Source of the DNA: Meconema thalassinum
Lineage: Eukaryota > Arthropoda > Insecta > Orthoptera > Tettigoniidae
DNA length: 64,000 nucleotides
Direction of reading: 5' to 3'
NCBI GenBank assembly: GCA_946902985.2
Contig: OX336394.1
Span: forward strand, 273,269,496-273,333,495
Below are positions 1 through 10,903 of the stretch, one piece after another. The notes under the pieces were generated by a model that was not told where the DNA came from, made no database searches, and saw nothing but the letters and a program-made list of their open reading frames with translations. Within the stretch, counting starts at the first letter, position 1; each line of letters opens with the position of its first letter. Made by a program: the position numbers and the translations under genes.

Positions 1-581
1 ACTGGTTTATTTATTTCAAAATTTTGTGTGTTCAAGAACGAAAGTTGTTATCATTTTTGTAATGTGACTTTTTCTCGGCTCGGGGTCGTTGGAAAATGTA
101 GTTCATAGTTGCGTTGTAATCCTTATACATCAAAAAGTTATGCTGTATGACTGTGAAATACGTAAATTAATTCACTTATTTTATATAGGTTTGTATTTGT
201 ACGGGGAATTAAAACATGGTTCTCCAACTAGCCGCTCCGGGAAATGCTGTACAGCGTTGCTGATATGTAGTTCATCACTTCCGAGCGAGGCGCGCCATGA
301 CGAGTGATGGAGTCCATCTAGGCAACACTGTACAGCTATCACCGGAGCGGCGAACTGGCGAACCATGTCTTAATTCCCCGTACAAATACAAACCGATGTA
401 AAATAAGTGAATTAATTTACGTATTTCACAATCATACAGCATACCTTTTTGATTATAAGGATTACAACGCGACCAAGAACTACATTTTCAAACCACTCCG
501 AGCCGAGAAAAAGTTACCTTACATAAATGATAACAACTTTGTTTCTTGGACACGCAAAACTTTAAAATTTATAAACCCGGT
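1..581. mobile_element. Palindromic foldback (MITE-like) element
   Basis: The two halves are imperfect reverse complements. The left arm runs from position 1 to about 275 and the right arm from about 310 to 581. Both contain matching blocks such as cttttctcggctcgg on one strand and ccgagccgagaaaaag on the other, and the pairing continues to the centre. The short loop is near 280-305. No transposase is encoded. The left end coincides with the window start, so the true edge and target duplication cannot be seen. It could be a foldback transposon or a non-autonomous TIR element. The inverted structure is certain; the superfamily is not. Confidence 0.85.
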
Positions 582-1509
582 ATACAACATTCCAATGTAT
601 ATTGTGTTAAAATTTGGATTCGATCTGATGACGGGTTTGTTAGATAATAATTCTTAAATGTGACGCATGGTTGAAACACGCTTAAAAACGGGCACTTTTT
701 GTGTTCCAACTGCGATAAAAAAAATATTAAAATATAAATTAAAAATTCCAAACCTACATGAGCTAACGTTAAATAGAACGTCGAAAATGATGATGCTATT
801 GGATTTTATGTAGGTCTATCGGTTACTTCACAAACAACCGAGTACACATAATATTTTGGTCGACAGTAGGGAAGAATTGTCTTATAGAGACACACTACGG
901 GATACATTACCGTAGTCATAAATACCAATAATATCGTGCCCGTACAATCAAGTCAAGGCTGATAGGACACAAAGTACTGTATAATTGGAGGAAAGATTAT
1001 CCGAGGTGAATAGTGAAACAACGGGTAAGCAGATCAGAGACTTTCACACTTCTCAAGTAGATGTTAGGACCAGGATTGATATCCGGGAAACCTGGAATTC
1101 TTGTAGGAGGCAGAAGAAAGAATGAAACGTGTGGCTTATGAGAACATGACACATTTGTGTAAAGAATTAATTTGTGCTAAGTGTATTAATAACGAGTGAA
1201 ATAATTCTTTTAAAGTGTTTATAAATATGTTAAGTGTTTGCAAGTGTATTGTAGTATTTAATATGTTAGAGAACCCTAAGAAAGGGAATTTAGGTAAAAG
1301 AAATATGTGTGTAATTATTGAAATGTACGCGGAAAGTGCCACGGTGGTAATGTTGGAAGATTAGATACAAGATGGTGGTCGAACAAGTCCTTCTCCATTA
1401 GCGATCACCATCGAGATAAAGATGTGAGTACAACCCTTATATTTTATTATGTATTTTAGGGTCGCGCGTCCTTAAACGATCGAAATGTCACCCATGTATG
1501 AGAATTGGG

Positions 1510-1578
1510 ATATTTATGTAATTGAACCGATGGTGGGTTTAGTACAACATATTTATATAACTGAACCGATGGTGGGTT
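1510..1578. repeat. Two-copy 30-bp direct repeat
   Basis: Copies at 1510-1539 and 1549-1578 share the core gaaccgatggtgggtt and differ at about three positions; the spacing is 39 bp. No function is apparent. Confidence 0.8.
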
Positions 1579-2751
1579 GTCGTACACCATGATGTTAAAA
1601 TAATACGGATCTGATTTAATTTTTGCAAGAGGAAATGAAATTGTGTAATGTGTAAATTGTAAATTCTAACAATTTGTGGAAAGAATAGGAAATTCTTAAA
1701 GTAATGACGTGAAGTTATGGAATAACTGGTCAAATTTAAATAATGAGTGAGGGTGCAGATATATCAGTAATGGGAATTACGGAATGGCATGGAAATAAGA
1801 GATTCATCTCGAAAAGCTTTCCAGGAATATTGATTGATGCGCTGAAATAAGCGAATGTAACTTATATAATCCAATGATTGCTATAGCAATGCGAGGAAGG
1901 ATTAATTATGAGAGTAATTACCTGTGGGTGAATGGAACGAATGTATAAGTATTATTGAAGGGAGCACTGTTGTATGTTATATTCGCGCCCAGAGGTCCGA
2001 ATACAATACCGCCCTGTAGGCTGCAGGAGTAAGGAGGCTAGAGGTTAAATGTTCCCACTCCAAAAATTTCGTCGAATCCTCCAAATATGGGTCATCCATT
2101 GGATCGGATTTTACGTGCGCCGTGGAGCCTCGTCAAGTTGTATTGCCCCTTAAAAGGAATTCTCGTCCTTCACACCCAGCAATGACGATCCTCATACATT
2201 AAATACCTTACCCGCACAAGATAAATATCGGCTGATGTGATAGCCGCACTGAGATAATACTAGGAAGTAAATTTTAAAGCAGTTCGAAAGAGAAAACACA
2301 TGAATGTAGTACAGCCGCCGCAGTTTGAAATCCCAGTATCAATGAGCGATACTGGGTCTCGGGGTCATAAATTATGTTGAGAGGGCTGCACTCTAAAAGG
2401 AAGGTTGCCGGTAAGGACATTGCCTGGGCCGACCATATGTTCGTTTGTAAACATGCCAGTATAAATGAACTGGTAAGAAAGGTCAGTAGTAGCACGGAGA
2501 TATGATCTCGTGGCTTAATTATGAGTAGAGCTCCTTGCAAATATGATACATTCAGATGCCGTCAAATAAGATTATGATTAAATGATAAAACATAAAGATA
2601 GATTATCGTGTGTGACAGATCGCAGTTTAAAGGTGTTCTATTGTTTAAACAAGTATGAATAATTCAGGGAGTTTTATTCATTTGACTTTGTCAGTAATTT
2701 GTATGATAAAGGACAGCGCGATCGCCATGGGTGGAAGTTGTACTTAACATA

Positions 2752-2777
2752 AGAGAAAGAGAGAGAGAGAGAGAGAA
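2752..2777. repeat. (GA)n microsatellite
   Basis: An uninterrupted GA run follows one AAAG interruption. It is a simple sequence repeat only. Confidence 0.95.
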
Positions 2778-3080
2778 TTTGATGCGTGCAAAAACCTAGA
2801 TTGTTATTATTTAATTAAATAAATGTTGGTTGCACCAATTTTTAGAAACCCAAGGCTAAGAAGGGAAGAAATTCCTGTTAAAAAATTAAATAAAGATGTT
2901 AAATAATATTGGAGTTTTTCAAACTCGGAAAATAAACATCAAGGTGGGAAGCTATATGGAAGCGAAACTAGAATGTTATAGGTTCGTGTGGAACCGAAGT
3001 AACAATCAACATTGTGATTAGTGAAGATTCCTATTGTAAAAGAAGGAAGCTTATGAAATTTTGAGTGATTTTATAGTGTG

Positions 3081-3540
3081 TTATTATTATTATTATTGCC
3101 TTTATTGGTGGCGCAGTTAGGGCTCTTGGCCCTCTCTTACACTTAACCATATTAATACAATACAATAAATATATTATGGCGACAAAATTAAACAATACTA
3201 ATTGATATTGATAATGACTTTCACACTCACATTCACTCATCCAGTCACACTTGTTGTCGGTCAGCAGCGTTCAGCAGGCTGCCCCAGCAGGTGGTCTTGA
3301 ATTTAGATAGTGAGGTGGTGCCCCTGACACTGGCTGGAAGGGTATTCCACAGCCTAGACCCCACCACACGAAAATAGTTCTTGTATATAGAGGAACGATG
3401 AATAGGAATGGAGAGGGAAGAACCAGAGAGTGTATTATTACCATGGAAAGAAGACAAGTACTTGAATTTATTTGATAAGTATAGTCTATCGTCAGACAAT
3501 AGTCGGAAAATCTGGACAAGAATGTGATATGATCGACGTA
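3081..3540 (-). pseudogene. 3' end of a non-LTR retrotransposon (C-terminal RT-protein tail, 3'UTR, TTA/TAA-repeat tail)
   Basis: On the minus strand two overlapping frames (3245-3499 and 3271-3519) carry the C-terminal signature common to CR1/L2/Jockey-type LINE proteins: YFRVVGSRLWNTLPASVR followed by SLSKFKT. The match is split between frames by a frameshift near 3500. Downstream (lower coordinates) is a short 3'UTR with an AATAAA-type signal just before a TAA/ATT repeat tail at 3081-3098, as at LINE 3' ends. Everything upstream of the C-terminus is absent, so this is a 5'-truncated dead copy. The clade cannot be set from this piece. Confidence 0.75.
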
Positions 3541-3873
3541 GTTCAGGTTTCAGTCAGGAAAGAGCGCAATAATAGGGAGTGATATGTTTATCATAGCTCA
3601 GATCGTATATAAATCGTATGTAATTTATTTGGATTTTGTTTATTTGTGTTGTAGCGCCATTTAAGCTATTAATAAATATTTGTTTTAAGTGAGACTTTAG
3701 AGTTGATTTTTGAAGTGTTGACCTAATACTTATGATCCTAAATATATGTGTCATACTGGGGGAATGGACGTACCACCCTCGAGACCACTGAACTAACCGA
3801 AGTGTGATCATGTATTATCTTTTCAAAGGGTGCAATACATCCTCTGCCTGAAATTTTCGGTGAATAGGTCTAT
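3541..3873. other. No gene recognised
   Basis: This is anonymous DNA between the LINE tail and the TIR element. Short frames only. Confidence 0.5.
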
Positions 3874-4470
3874 ATTACGAACGGATTGTTGACTTACCTG
3901 GAACAGCCGTTACTATCCTTCGAATTAATCTCCGTGGATGGTTATGCACTTCTTAGAACGGCTGTACGAGTCCTGGCATAGTCTTCCTGTGGGATAGCCT
4001 TCAGTTGGGTGGCACATTACGTTGGATGTCCGAAAACCTCTGGCCCATCGGGGCTTTTCGGCGACCCTGGACCCCAATACTCCATACTTTGACGCTTGAC
4101 TTCGAGGTCGTACCTCAGGCAACAGGTCTCGTCATCCGTGATGATGGTTTTCAGGACCATTCCATTCCACGGAGCATTCACCCTTGTCACTGCCACCCAT
4201 CGAACAGGTGTGCACGTTAGGTTGCATAAATTGCCCCTTCTCCCTGCAGCCCGTCTATCAGGTGTGCAAGGCAGGTTGCATAAATTCACGCTTCTCTCTT
4301 GCTTTCAATTTAGAGTTTTGACGATCCAAACTGAACCCTATTCCTAAAGAAAACCATGCCAGGAGTTTCCAGGACTTCTTCAGTCGTTCTCAGAAGTGCA
4401 TAACCATCCACGGGGATTACTTCGAAGGATAGTAACGGCTGTTTCAGGTAAGCAACAATCCGTTCGTAAT
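3874..4470. mobile_element. Non-autonomous TIR element (~600 bp)
   Basis: The left end (about 3874-3990) and right end (about 4355-4470) are inverted copies. Both read attacgaacggattgttg from the outside, then cagccgttactatccttcga, then gtggatggttatgcacttct. The TIRs are over 100 bp. Possible 3-bp TAT duplications flank it, but the right flank is an ATT repeat so this is not decisive. The interior has two copies of a 40-bp block (about 4200-4238 and 4257-4300) sharing aggttgcataaatt. No transposase is encoded. Confidence 0.8.
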
Positions 4471-7400
4471 TATTATTATTAAGGATAAGTGCGCACAATG
4501 AGCATTACATTCATTATTTACAAAATTCTGTAAGCGATGACAACCTTTTAGTACACACGAGAGCGTGGTAAGTATTGAGCCCGCTCAGGCTCATGCATCA
4601 AATATTTCTTTGAGAGCATATTGACTTGACATGCTCAGTTCCACAGAACACACCCTGAAGCTTCCTCATGAACAATTCGTTATTTTGACTACGGAGAGGA
4701 CAGCTTATTTTCCTCCTAGAGATGTATTACTCACTATTTTTATGTCACATATCTGAGGAGCTTGAAATATTTAATTCTGCTTAATTTGCCATTTTCTATG
4801 CCTTTTGGGAATGGCAAATATATTTTTGTTAAAGGTATTTTTCACCGCAGACATGCGGAGGGTTATGAAAGTAGTCACTGCTTTGACTAGACTACTTCCT
4901 TGCAATCAGGAAGCCGTGCCATGCATGCAACACACCGTTTTGATAGTCCGCTGAAGCTGGACGCTTGTGTCGATTGTCCGTTTGATAAACGAAGGCCATT
5001 ATAGGCATACGAAGACCCCACATTTGGGAAGACATTAATCTACAGCCATCGAGCTGAATTGAACAGTTCAAACGACGCAGAGTATTACTTTAGGCTCAGT
5101 GAAGCCAGTGCAACGTTGATGTGAATGTAAAATTTTGATCATGTGAAAACTTGGATTATTCACCAACCACGATGACCGTCTGTAGACAGACGAGGGTAAC
5201 ATTCTTTTTCTTAAAAGTGAAATATTAAGTTGACGACAACGTCGTGTAGCCCAGTGTGTGCTACTGTACAATTGCAGTATGATAAACCTATTTATCACTT
5301 GCACGCAACAGTGATTACCCAGATTCTTTGTGATTTAAACCTTGTAAAAGCAGTGTTTGATTTACCATGTGCTGGTAAAATAGAATCTGTGGCAGGTAAA
5401 GCAGAGTATTTGAACAACCAGCAAATATTAGTTCCAGTGAGCATTTTCTCATATGTTACACTAGAATCAGTGAATATTTTTTCAACCACGATGATTGACG
5501 TTATGCACCACGTGCTGATATTTCTACAACCATACCGTGAGAAGATGATGGAGGAGTAATTTAACATGTGAGGGTAACTCCAATGGAATACGCCAACACC
5601 ATGGAATTGTACAGCCGACACTACTACGTACAAACCATGTACGGTTTACTAACTGATGACCACGAGGACAGGCTTAAATCCATAGCCTTACCCATTACAA
5701 GAATGCTTAGAACCTTGAAGGCATTTAACCCCTTCCAATGGGAGTTCTGGAAGGTGATCTACCACATCATGTAACCGTGAGTCATGTAAACATTGTAAGA
5801 AGTTTGTCCAGGTTGAAGTAGTAGTGATTGCATTGTATTTTGAGCCGAAACGCAACGATATTTGACCACTTAGGTAGGAAATGTGTGTACTTTATTTCTT
5901 TAGTACTGGGACAATATTTCAGTGAGACACCCCAGGTCTGTATATTTTACGGCAGGTGCAATTTTCATGTATTTCAGAAAATTTTATGTTAGAGTAAAGG
6001 ACATCTTCAACTACAAGAGATGTAGACTTTTGTGAAATTAGATGGACAGCCCATAGTTAGGTCCCTTCTTTAATTTGAGAGCTCATTCTCGTATCATTTT
6101 TGGCCGACCGTTGCCGTAACATTTTTGTACCATTTATTTGTCATTTTCGTGAGTACATTTTACCACGTGTAGTTCGAGAGGAACGAACTCATATACTGTT
6201 AGGTGGATGAACTAACCAATCTCGTATCATTTAAAACATCACAGCAGAGGTGAGATGTTTAATTTTTGTTGTTGTGGAGAATGCCAAACCACACTTATCA
6301 AATCCTACATATACATAGAACGAGTGACATATCTTCAGATATCAGTGCAGTCAGTATGCACGAGTGTTATGTCTTAAAATGTATACTCTTTGAACATTAT
6401 GCAACATTATATCTTCTTTAAGGGAATGTAATCCCAGGAAACACTCTTAGGGAGTGATGAGACATTGTTAGATAAACTGTAGAGCACTACAGGACTTTAT
6501 TTCGTGCTCCTTCAAGATTATAAAATGATCATTTCAAAAGCACTATTCTTTGCTATGCTAAATGAGCTGCACGCGAAGCAGACAGGCTTGCTTGCGCCCA
6601 GCTTATAACCGGTTTGCCCGGGAAACAAAAGTGAGACGACTTGGATGACTACTTTTTTGTGTTCTACATTAAGTCACGAGCCTAGGAAATTTGAAGGTCA
6701 CAGGTATTAATAACCATGCTATGAGAGCAGCTTAGGGAGCTGTCAACACCTGTTATTGTTATGAAGTAACGGAACGCACGTCGATGCGAATTCCTTAAAT
6801 GTTTTAGCCGACGACTTTGATCGCCTGGCGCGTTGTAGTAAGGTTTAAAATATCAAGTTAGTTGACCCAGCTTTGTATAAATTAGGCTAGCCAGTGTAAT
6901 TGTTGTGTCCGTGAACACATTATTTGGTATTTGGCAGGACGGAATGAATGTTCGCCTTACCCTTGGTTTATTCCGGCGTTCTTGAGCTATGCTAAGATGA
7001 CCGATGCACCGCGCGCAGTTGGTGTAAGACCTGTGTTATTGTCTGACTTGTTGAAGTCAAGGTATTTGAGTGAATCTCCAGTGAGATCACCTATTGCTGC
7101 CTACGACTGGTGTCATTAATACAACCAACTAAACCACATTTAAACCTACAACCTAAATCAACGCATAATTATCCTAAACCAAGGGATTAATTAATTATTA
7201 TAAATAATTTACAGCTATAATTTTGCAACCATTTGCTTGTTGTTAGCGACACCGTGACTTCAATCCATTTCCATGTGGGAGATGACTTTTAAATGAGCTG
7301 ACACTACTTGTACCGACGACATTGGATCTACGGGACCGATAGTCAGTAACTTGCGGCACGCATGATCTGAAGCTTGTTAGACGCAATTGTAATTGCGCTT

Positions 7401-7989
7401 TGCCAACGTAACATACATGCCTGATATGACGATTGACTACAAACAGTACGTCAATTCGCGAAGGTAGGCTAGCATAAGAGTGTTTACTTTATTCCCTAGT
7501 GCATTTATTCCCATTGTTTCCTTATTAGATGTAGGAGCGTTTATGGAATGTTTTTTTTTTGATAGTCAGTGGTCAAACTATCATTAGCTTTGGTAATAAG
7601 TATTTGTTTACGACGCATCTCGTCGTAATACTTTCGTTCACATAGGCAGTAGATATAATTATAAATGTAATTTAAATGTGGACGTGATGCCATCCTAACC
7701 TAGGGATAGTACTTGCTTGATGTTAAATGTAAATTCTGCCGAATCATTTGTTTGTAAATTTGCTACGCGTTAATTATTCACGTGCCACGCGCCTAGTTTG
7801 CTTTGCTATTCTCTTCATGTAACTAGGGTTTCCCGGGGGTCATTAACGTAAAAATAGGGATGACTCATAATTGTATTTAGATTAGCGGATTAGCCGATTT
7901 CGACCCTCGGAAATGATTAGGGGTCTTACTTGAATAAATCATTCACGAATCTAACTTAAGACTGGATCTCTTTTTATTGCTAGCTTTGT
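4471..7989. other. Anonymous DNA, no gene recognised
   Basis: The longest frames are 5230-5559 on plus (109 codons) and 5295-5633 on minus (112 codons). They overlap each other and neither resembles a family I know, so I do not call either a gene. A short frame at 6931-7119 is equally unsupported. Base composition is AT-rich with no obvious tandem repeats. Confidence 0.5.
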
Positions 7990-8010
7990 TTTTAGCCTAT
8001 TTTCAATTAG

Positions 8011-9430
8011 AAACAAGAAGTTCCGTGAAGAACTATACAGCCTACTTTTCATGCCAATGGTTATTCTACAGAATATGAACCTATCTAGAATACTGACGAA
8101 ATTAAGTTGGTAATATCGAAATATCTAATTAGTTCAAAATATACCTGGTATAATGTAGCCAAATAGAGCACTACAGTTGGCAGCCCTGGTGACTGAATAT
8201 ATTCTTAGTTCCATCTCTTAAGGTACAGAATACAAAATTTGGTTGAAGTCCAGTGGACGTTACATGCAGTTAGACACTGCATCTACCAGCACGCGTAAAA
8301 ACATGTTGCCAACAATGTCATGCGTGTGCTGGTCAGAAATAATCTGAAATATTATGATATCTTGTTGTGCCAATTTTTGATGAAGTCCATTTGTTAGTAT
8401 AGAAGTTACATGTATTTTAAAATTGGACATATCAGCAGGCATAGAATCATGTTGGCAGCACTGCCTTGTATTAATTACTTCAAATTAATCTAGAATGTCA
8501 GGTGCTATACGCGTGCAAAGTATAGAGCTGTTGGCTTGCATACTTGCTGATATATTGATATTAGGGTAAAATAAAATATAGACAGCATTTGTTAACAGTT
8601 GGCAGCCCTGATTGCTCTTAACAATACTTATAGTCATATCTGTTATGGTACACATAGCACATACGAAATTTGGTTGAAATCCAGCTGATAGTATAGAAGT
8701 TACATGCATTTAAAAATTGGTACTATCAGCAGGCTTATAATCATGTTGGTAGAACTGACGTATATAAGTTACTCCAAATTAATCTAAAATGTCAGAATAT
8801 ACGTGTGCATAGTTTAAAGCTGTTGGCTTGCATGCAATCCGATATATTGGTATTTGGTTAAGAAAATAGAGAGTGCAATTATTGACAGTTGGCAGCCCTG
8901 GTGGGTCTTAAGAATACGCTCAGTCATATCTGTTTATGTACAGATATTACATACAAAATTTGGTTGAAATCCAATTGATAGTGTAGAAGTTATATGCATT
9001 TAAACATTGGACCTATCAGAAGGCTTAAAATTATTTTGGCAACACTGTCATAGTTGGCCTCCTGGAAATTAAACTGAAATAGTCTTATCTACATGTGTGC
9101 CGATTTTGGAATAGCTCCCATGCATACCTTGCAAGATATCCAACATGGAGCTCAAATTTCTAGTGCGTTTTTTCAGCAGTTGGTAGCACTGACATCATTT
9201 TCAAATATGGACGTGAGATATTCCGGTGCACATCTTTACTCATACTAAATTTGGTTTTGATTGCTGCAGCCGTTTAGGAGTTGATAGGGGGACACACACA
9301 CACAGCCAGCCAGACAGACAGACAGACAGAAGGACAGACAGACAGACAGACAGACAGACATACATTTTCCCGGATCGATCTCATAAGTCTACTTTTTCCT
9401 CATTTTTGCAAAATGTGAAAAGTAGGCTAA
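8011..9430 (-). mobile_element. H2-A repeat, nested in the 5' hairpin of H1 copy 1
   Basis: Read on the minus strand it begins agcctacttttcac, has a stem partner, a long GTCT microsatellite (9313-9362 on plus) and the motif ctaaacggctgcagcaat. Its body is made of about four diverged ~300-bp monomers containing 'ttggcagccctg' and 'aatttggttgaaatccaa'. It ends gaaaagtaggctgtatag, a hairpin, then cttcttgttt. The termini are close variants of H1 termini, so the two are sister families with different bodies. A second copy is at 43027-44438. Confidence 0.75.
9313..9362. repeat. (CAGA)n microsatellite of H2-A
   Basis: This is a tetranucleotide run with one interruption, placed just inside the element terminus as in the other H-family members. 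Confidence 0.95.
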
Positions 9431-10903
9431 AAATAGGCTTATGAGATCACCTCTTGTCCGTGTGTGTGTGTGTCCCTAATAAATTCTAAACGGCTGGAGC
9501 GATTTCAATGAAACTCGGTAAGTTCATAGCACTATTCCGGACGACCCCGATCGTGCCCTTCAAATTGTGTTACGCCTCACCAATCCAACATGGCGGCTGT
9601 GTGAAATATTTCACCAGCATTCAATATCTCCGAAACTATTCCAGACATCACCTTGACCTTTTTTACGGTGATAAAGGGAACTACTAGAAATTTACCTATG
9701 TGACTTTTGAAAAACTGGTATCTACAAAACCAACATGGCGGCCATGCGAATTTTCGACTTTTAAATAGACGTTCCTCGCGATTTAACCAACCAAACGCAA
9801 TAAAACTTGGTACAGTATATGTTTATACACTTTGTAATGCACCGACATCTAACGTGTTTCAATTGTTTACATAACCACAAGATGGCGGATGTGCGAAATA
9901 TTTCACCGGCATTCTATATCTGTGAAACTATTACCGGTATCACCCTGAAATTTTGTACGGAGATAAAGGGCACTACTGGAAGTTCATCTATAAGACTTTC
10001 AAAAACCGGTTAACTACAAAACGAACATGGCGGCCAAGCGAATTTGAAAATTTTAAATAGATCTTTCTCGCGATTTAATGTTCCCACCGCAATTAAATCT
10101 GGTACATGAAATGTTTATACAAATTGTAATACACTGGTATCTAATTTAGTTCAATTGTTTACATAACCTCAAGATGGCGGCTTGGCGAATTATAAAATTG
10201 AGTTTTTATTTCTTGTGTCGTAATCATGCGATCGAAGTGAAAGTTTGAATAATGAACCTACGCAATAAATTTCCTTTAATGGTACATGTCTCTATGGCCT
10301 ATACATTTAACAATCCAACATGGCGACCATCCGATATATTTAGACGGCTCTGAATATCTACGAATCTATAATAGCAATCAAACTGATTTTTTAAATGTTC
10401 ATAGGGGCTATGAACTTAAGTTCACCTATAGGACTTTAAATAACCTGGTGATCACAAATCCATCATGGTGGCGACGCGAAGTATAAATATTCACATCGAT
10501 GTTTCTCGCAATTTAACCATCCGAGTGCAGTGAAACTTGGTACAGTAAAACCTTATACGAATGTTAATCCACTGGCATCTAATTTATTTCAATTGTTTCC
10601 ATAACCTCAAGATGGCAGCTGTGAGAAATTTTAAAATCTCCTTGTTACTTCTTGTGTCCTAATCATGTGATTGAAGTTTGAATGCTACACGTACACAATA
10701 ATCTTCATGTAATAGTACATAACTCTAGGACCTACATATATAAAATCCAACATGGCGACCATCCGAAATATTTAGTCGGTTCTCAATATCTACGAATCTA
10801 TTACAGCAATTAAACTGAAATTTTGTATGTAGATAGAGGCAATTAACATAAGTAGGATATATGAAAATAGGCTGTATAGTTCTCCACGGAACTACTTGTT
10901 TTT

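Larger units (their letters stand above)
582..3078. other. Anonymous AT-rich DNA, no gene recognised
   Basis: Only short open frames (under 90 codons) occur and none resembles a known family. The stretch holds a 30-bp direct repeat (1510-1578) and a GA microsatellite (2752-2777). I see no RNA gene. Confidence 0.6.
7990..10903 (+). mobile_element. H1 repeat copy 1 (putative Helentron-like/HINE), split by H2-A
   Basis: The 5' end tttagcctattttcaatt is at 7991-8008 and the rest resumes at about 9429 with aaataggcttatgagatcac; between them sits H2-A. Next come a GT/GTCT-type run, the block ctaaacggctggagcgattt, and a body of roughly 300-bp diverged monomers carrying 'atggcggc'. The 3' end is gaaaataggctgtatag, then the hairpin tagttctccacggaacta and cttgttt. 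The outer agcctattttc and gaaaataggct form an 11-bp terminal inverted repeat. There is no coding. Assignment to Helentron-like elements rests on architecture only; no Rep/helicase is in the window. Confidence 0.7.

Noticed and set aside
4370..4400. Hammerhead-like ctgaagaagtcctggaaac on minus in the TIR element
   Set aside because: No stem II can form between the two boxes.
5230..5633. Overlapping 109- and 112-codon frames on opposite strands as a gene
   Set aside because: Neither shows recognisable motifs, and mutual overlap on both strands fits chance openness in AT-rich DNA.
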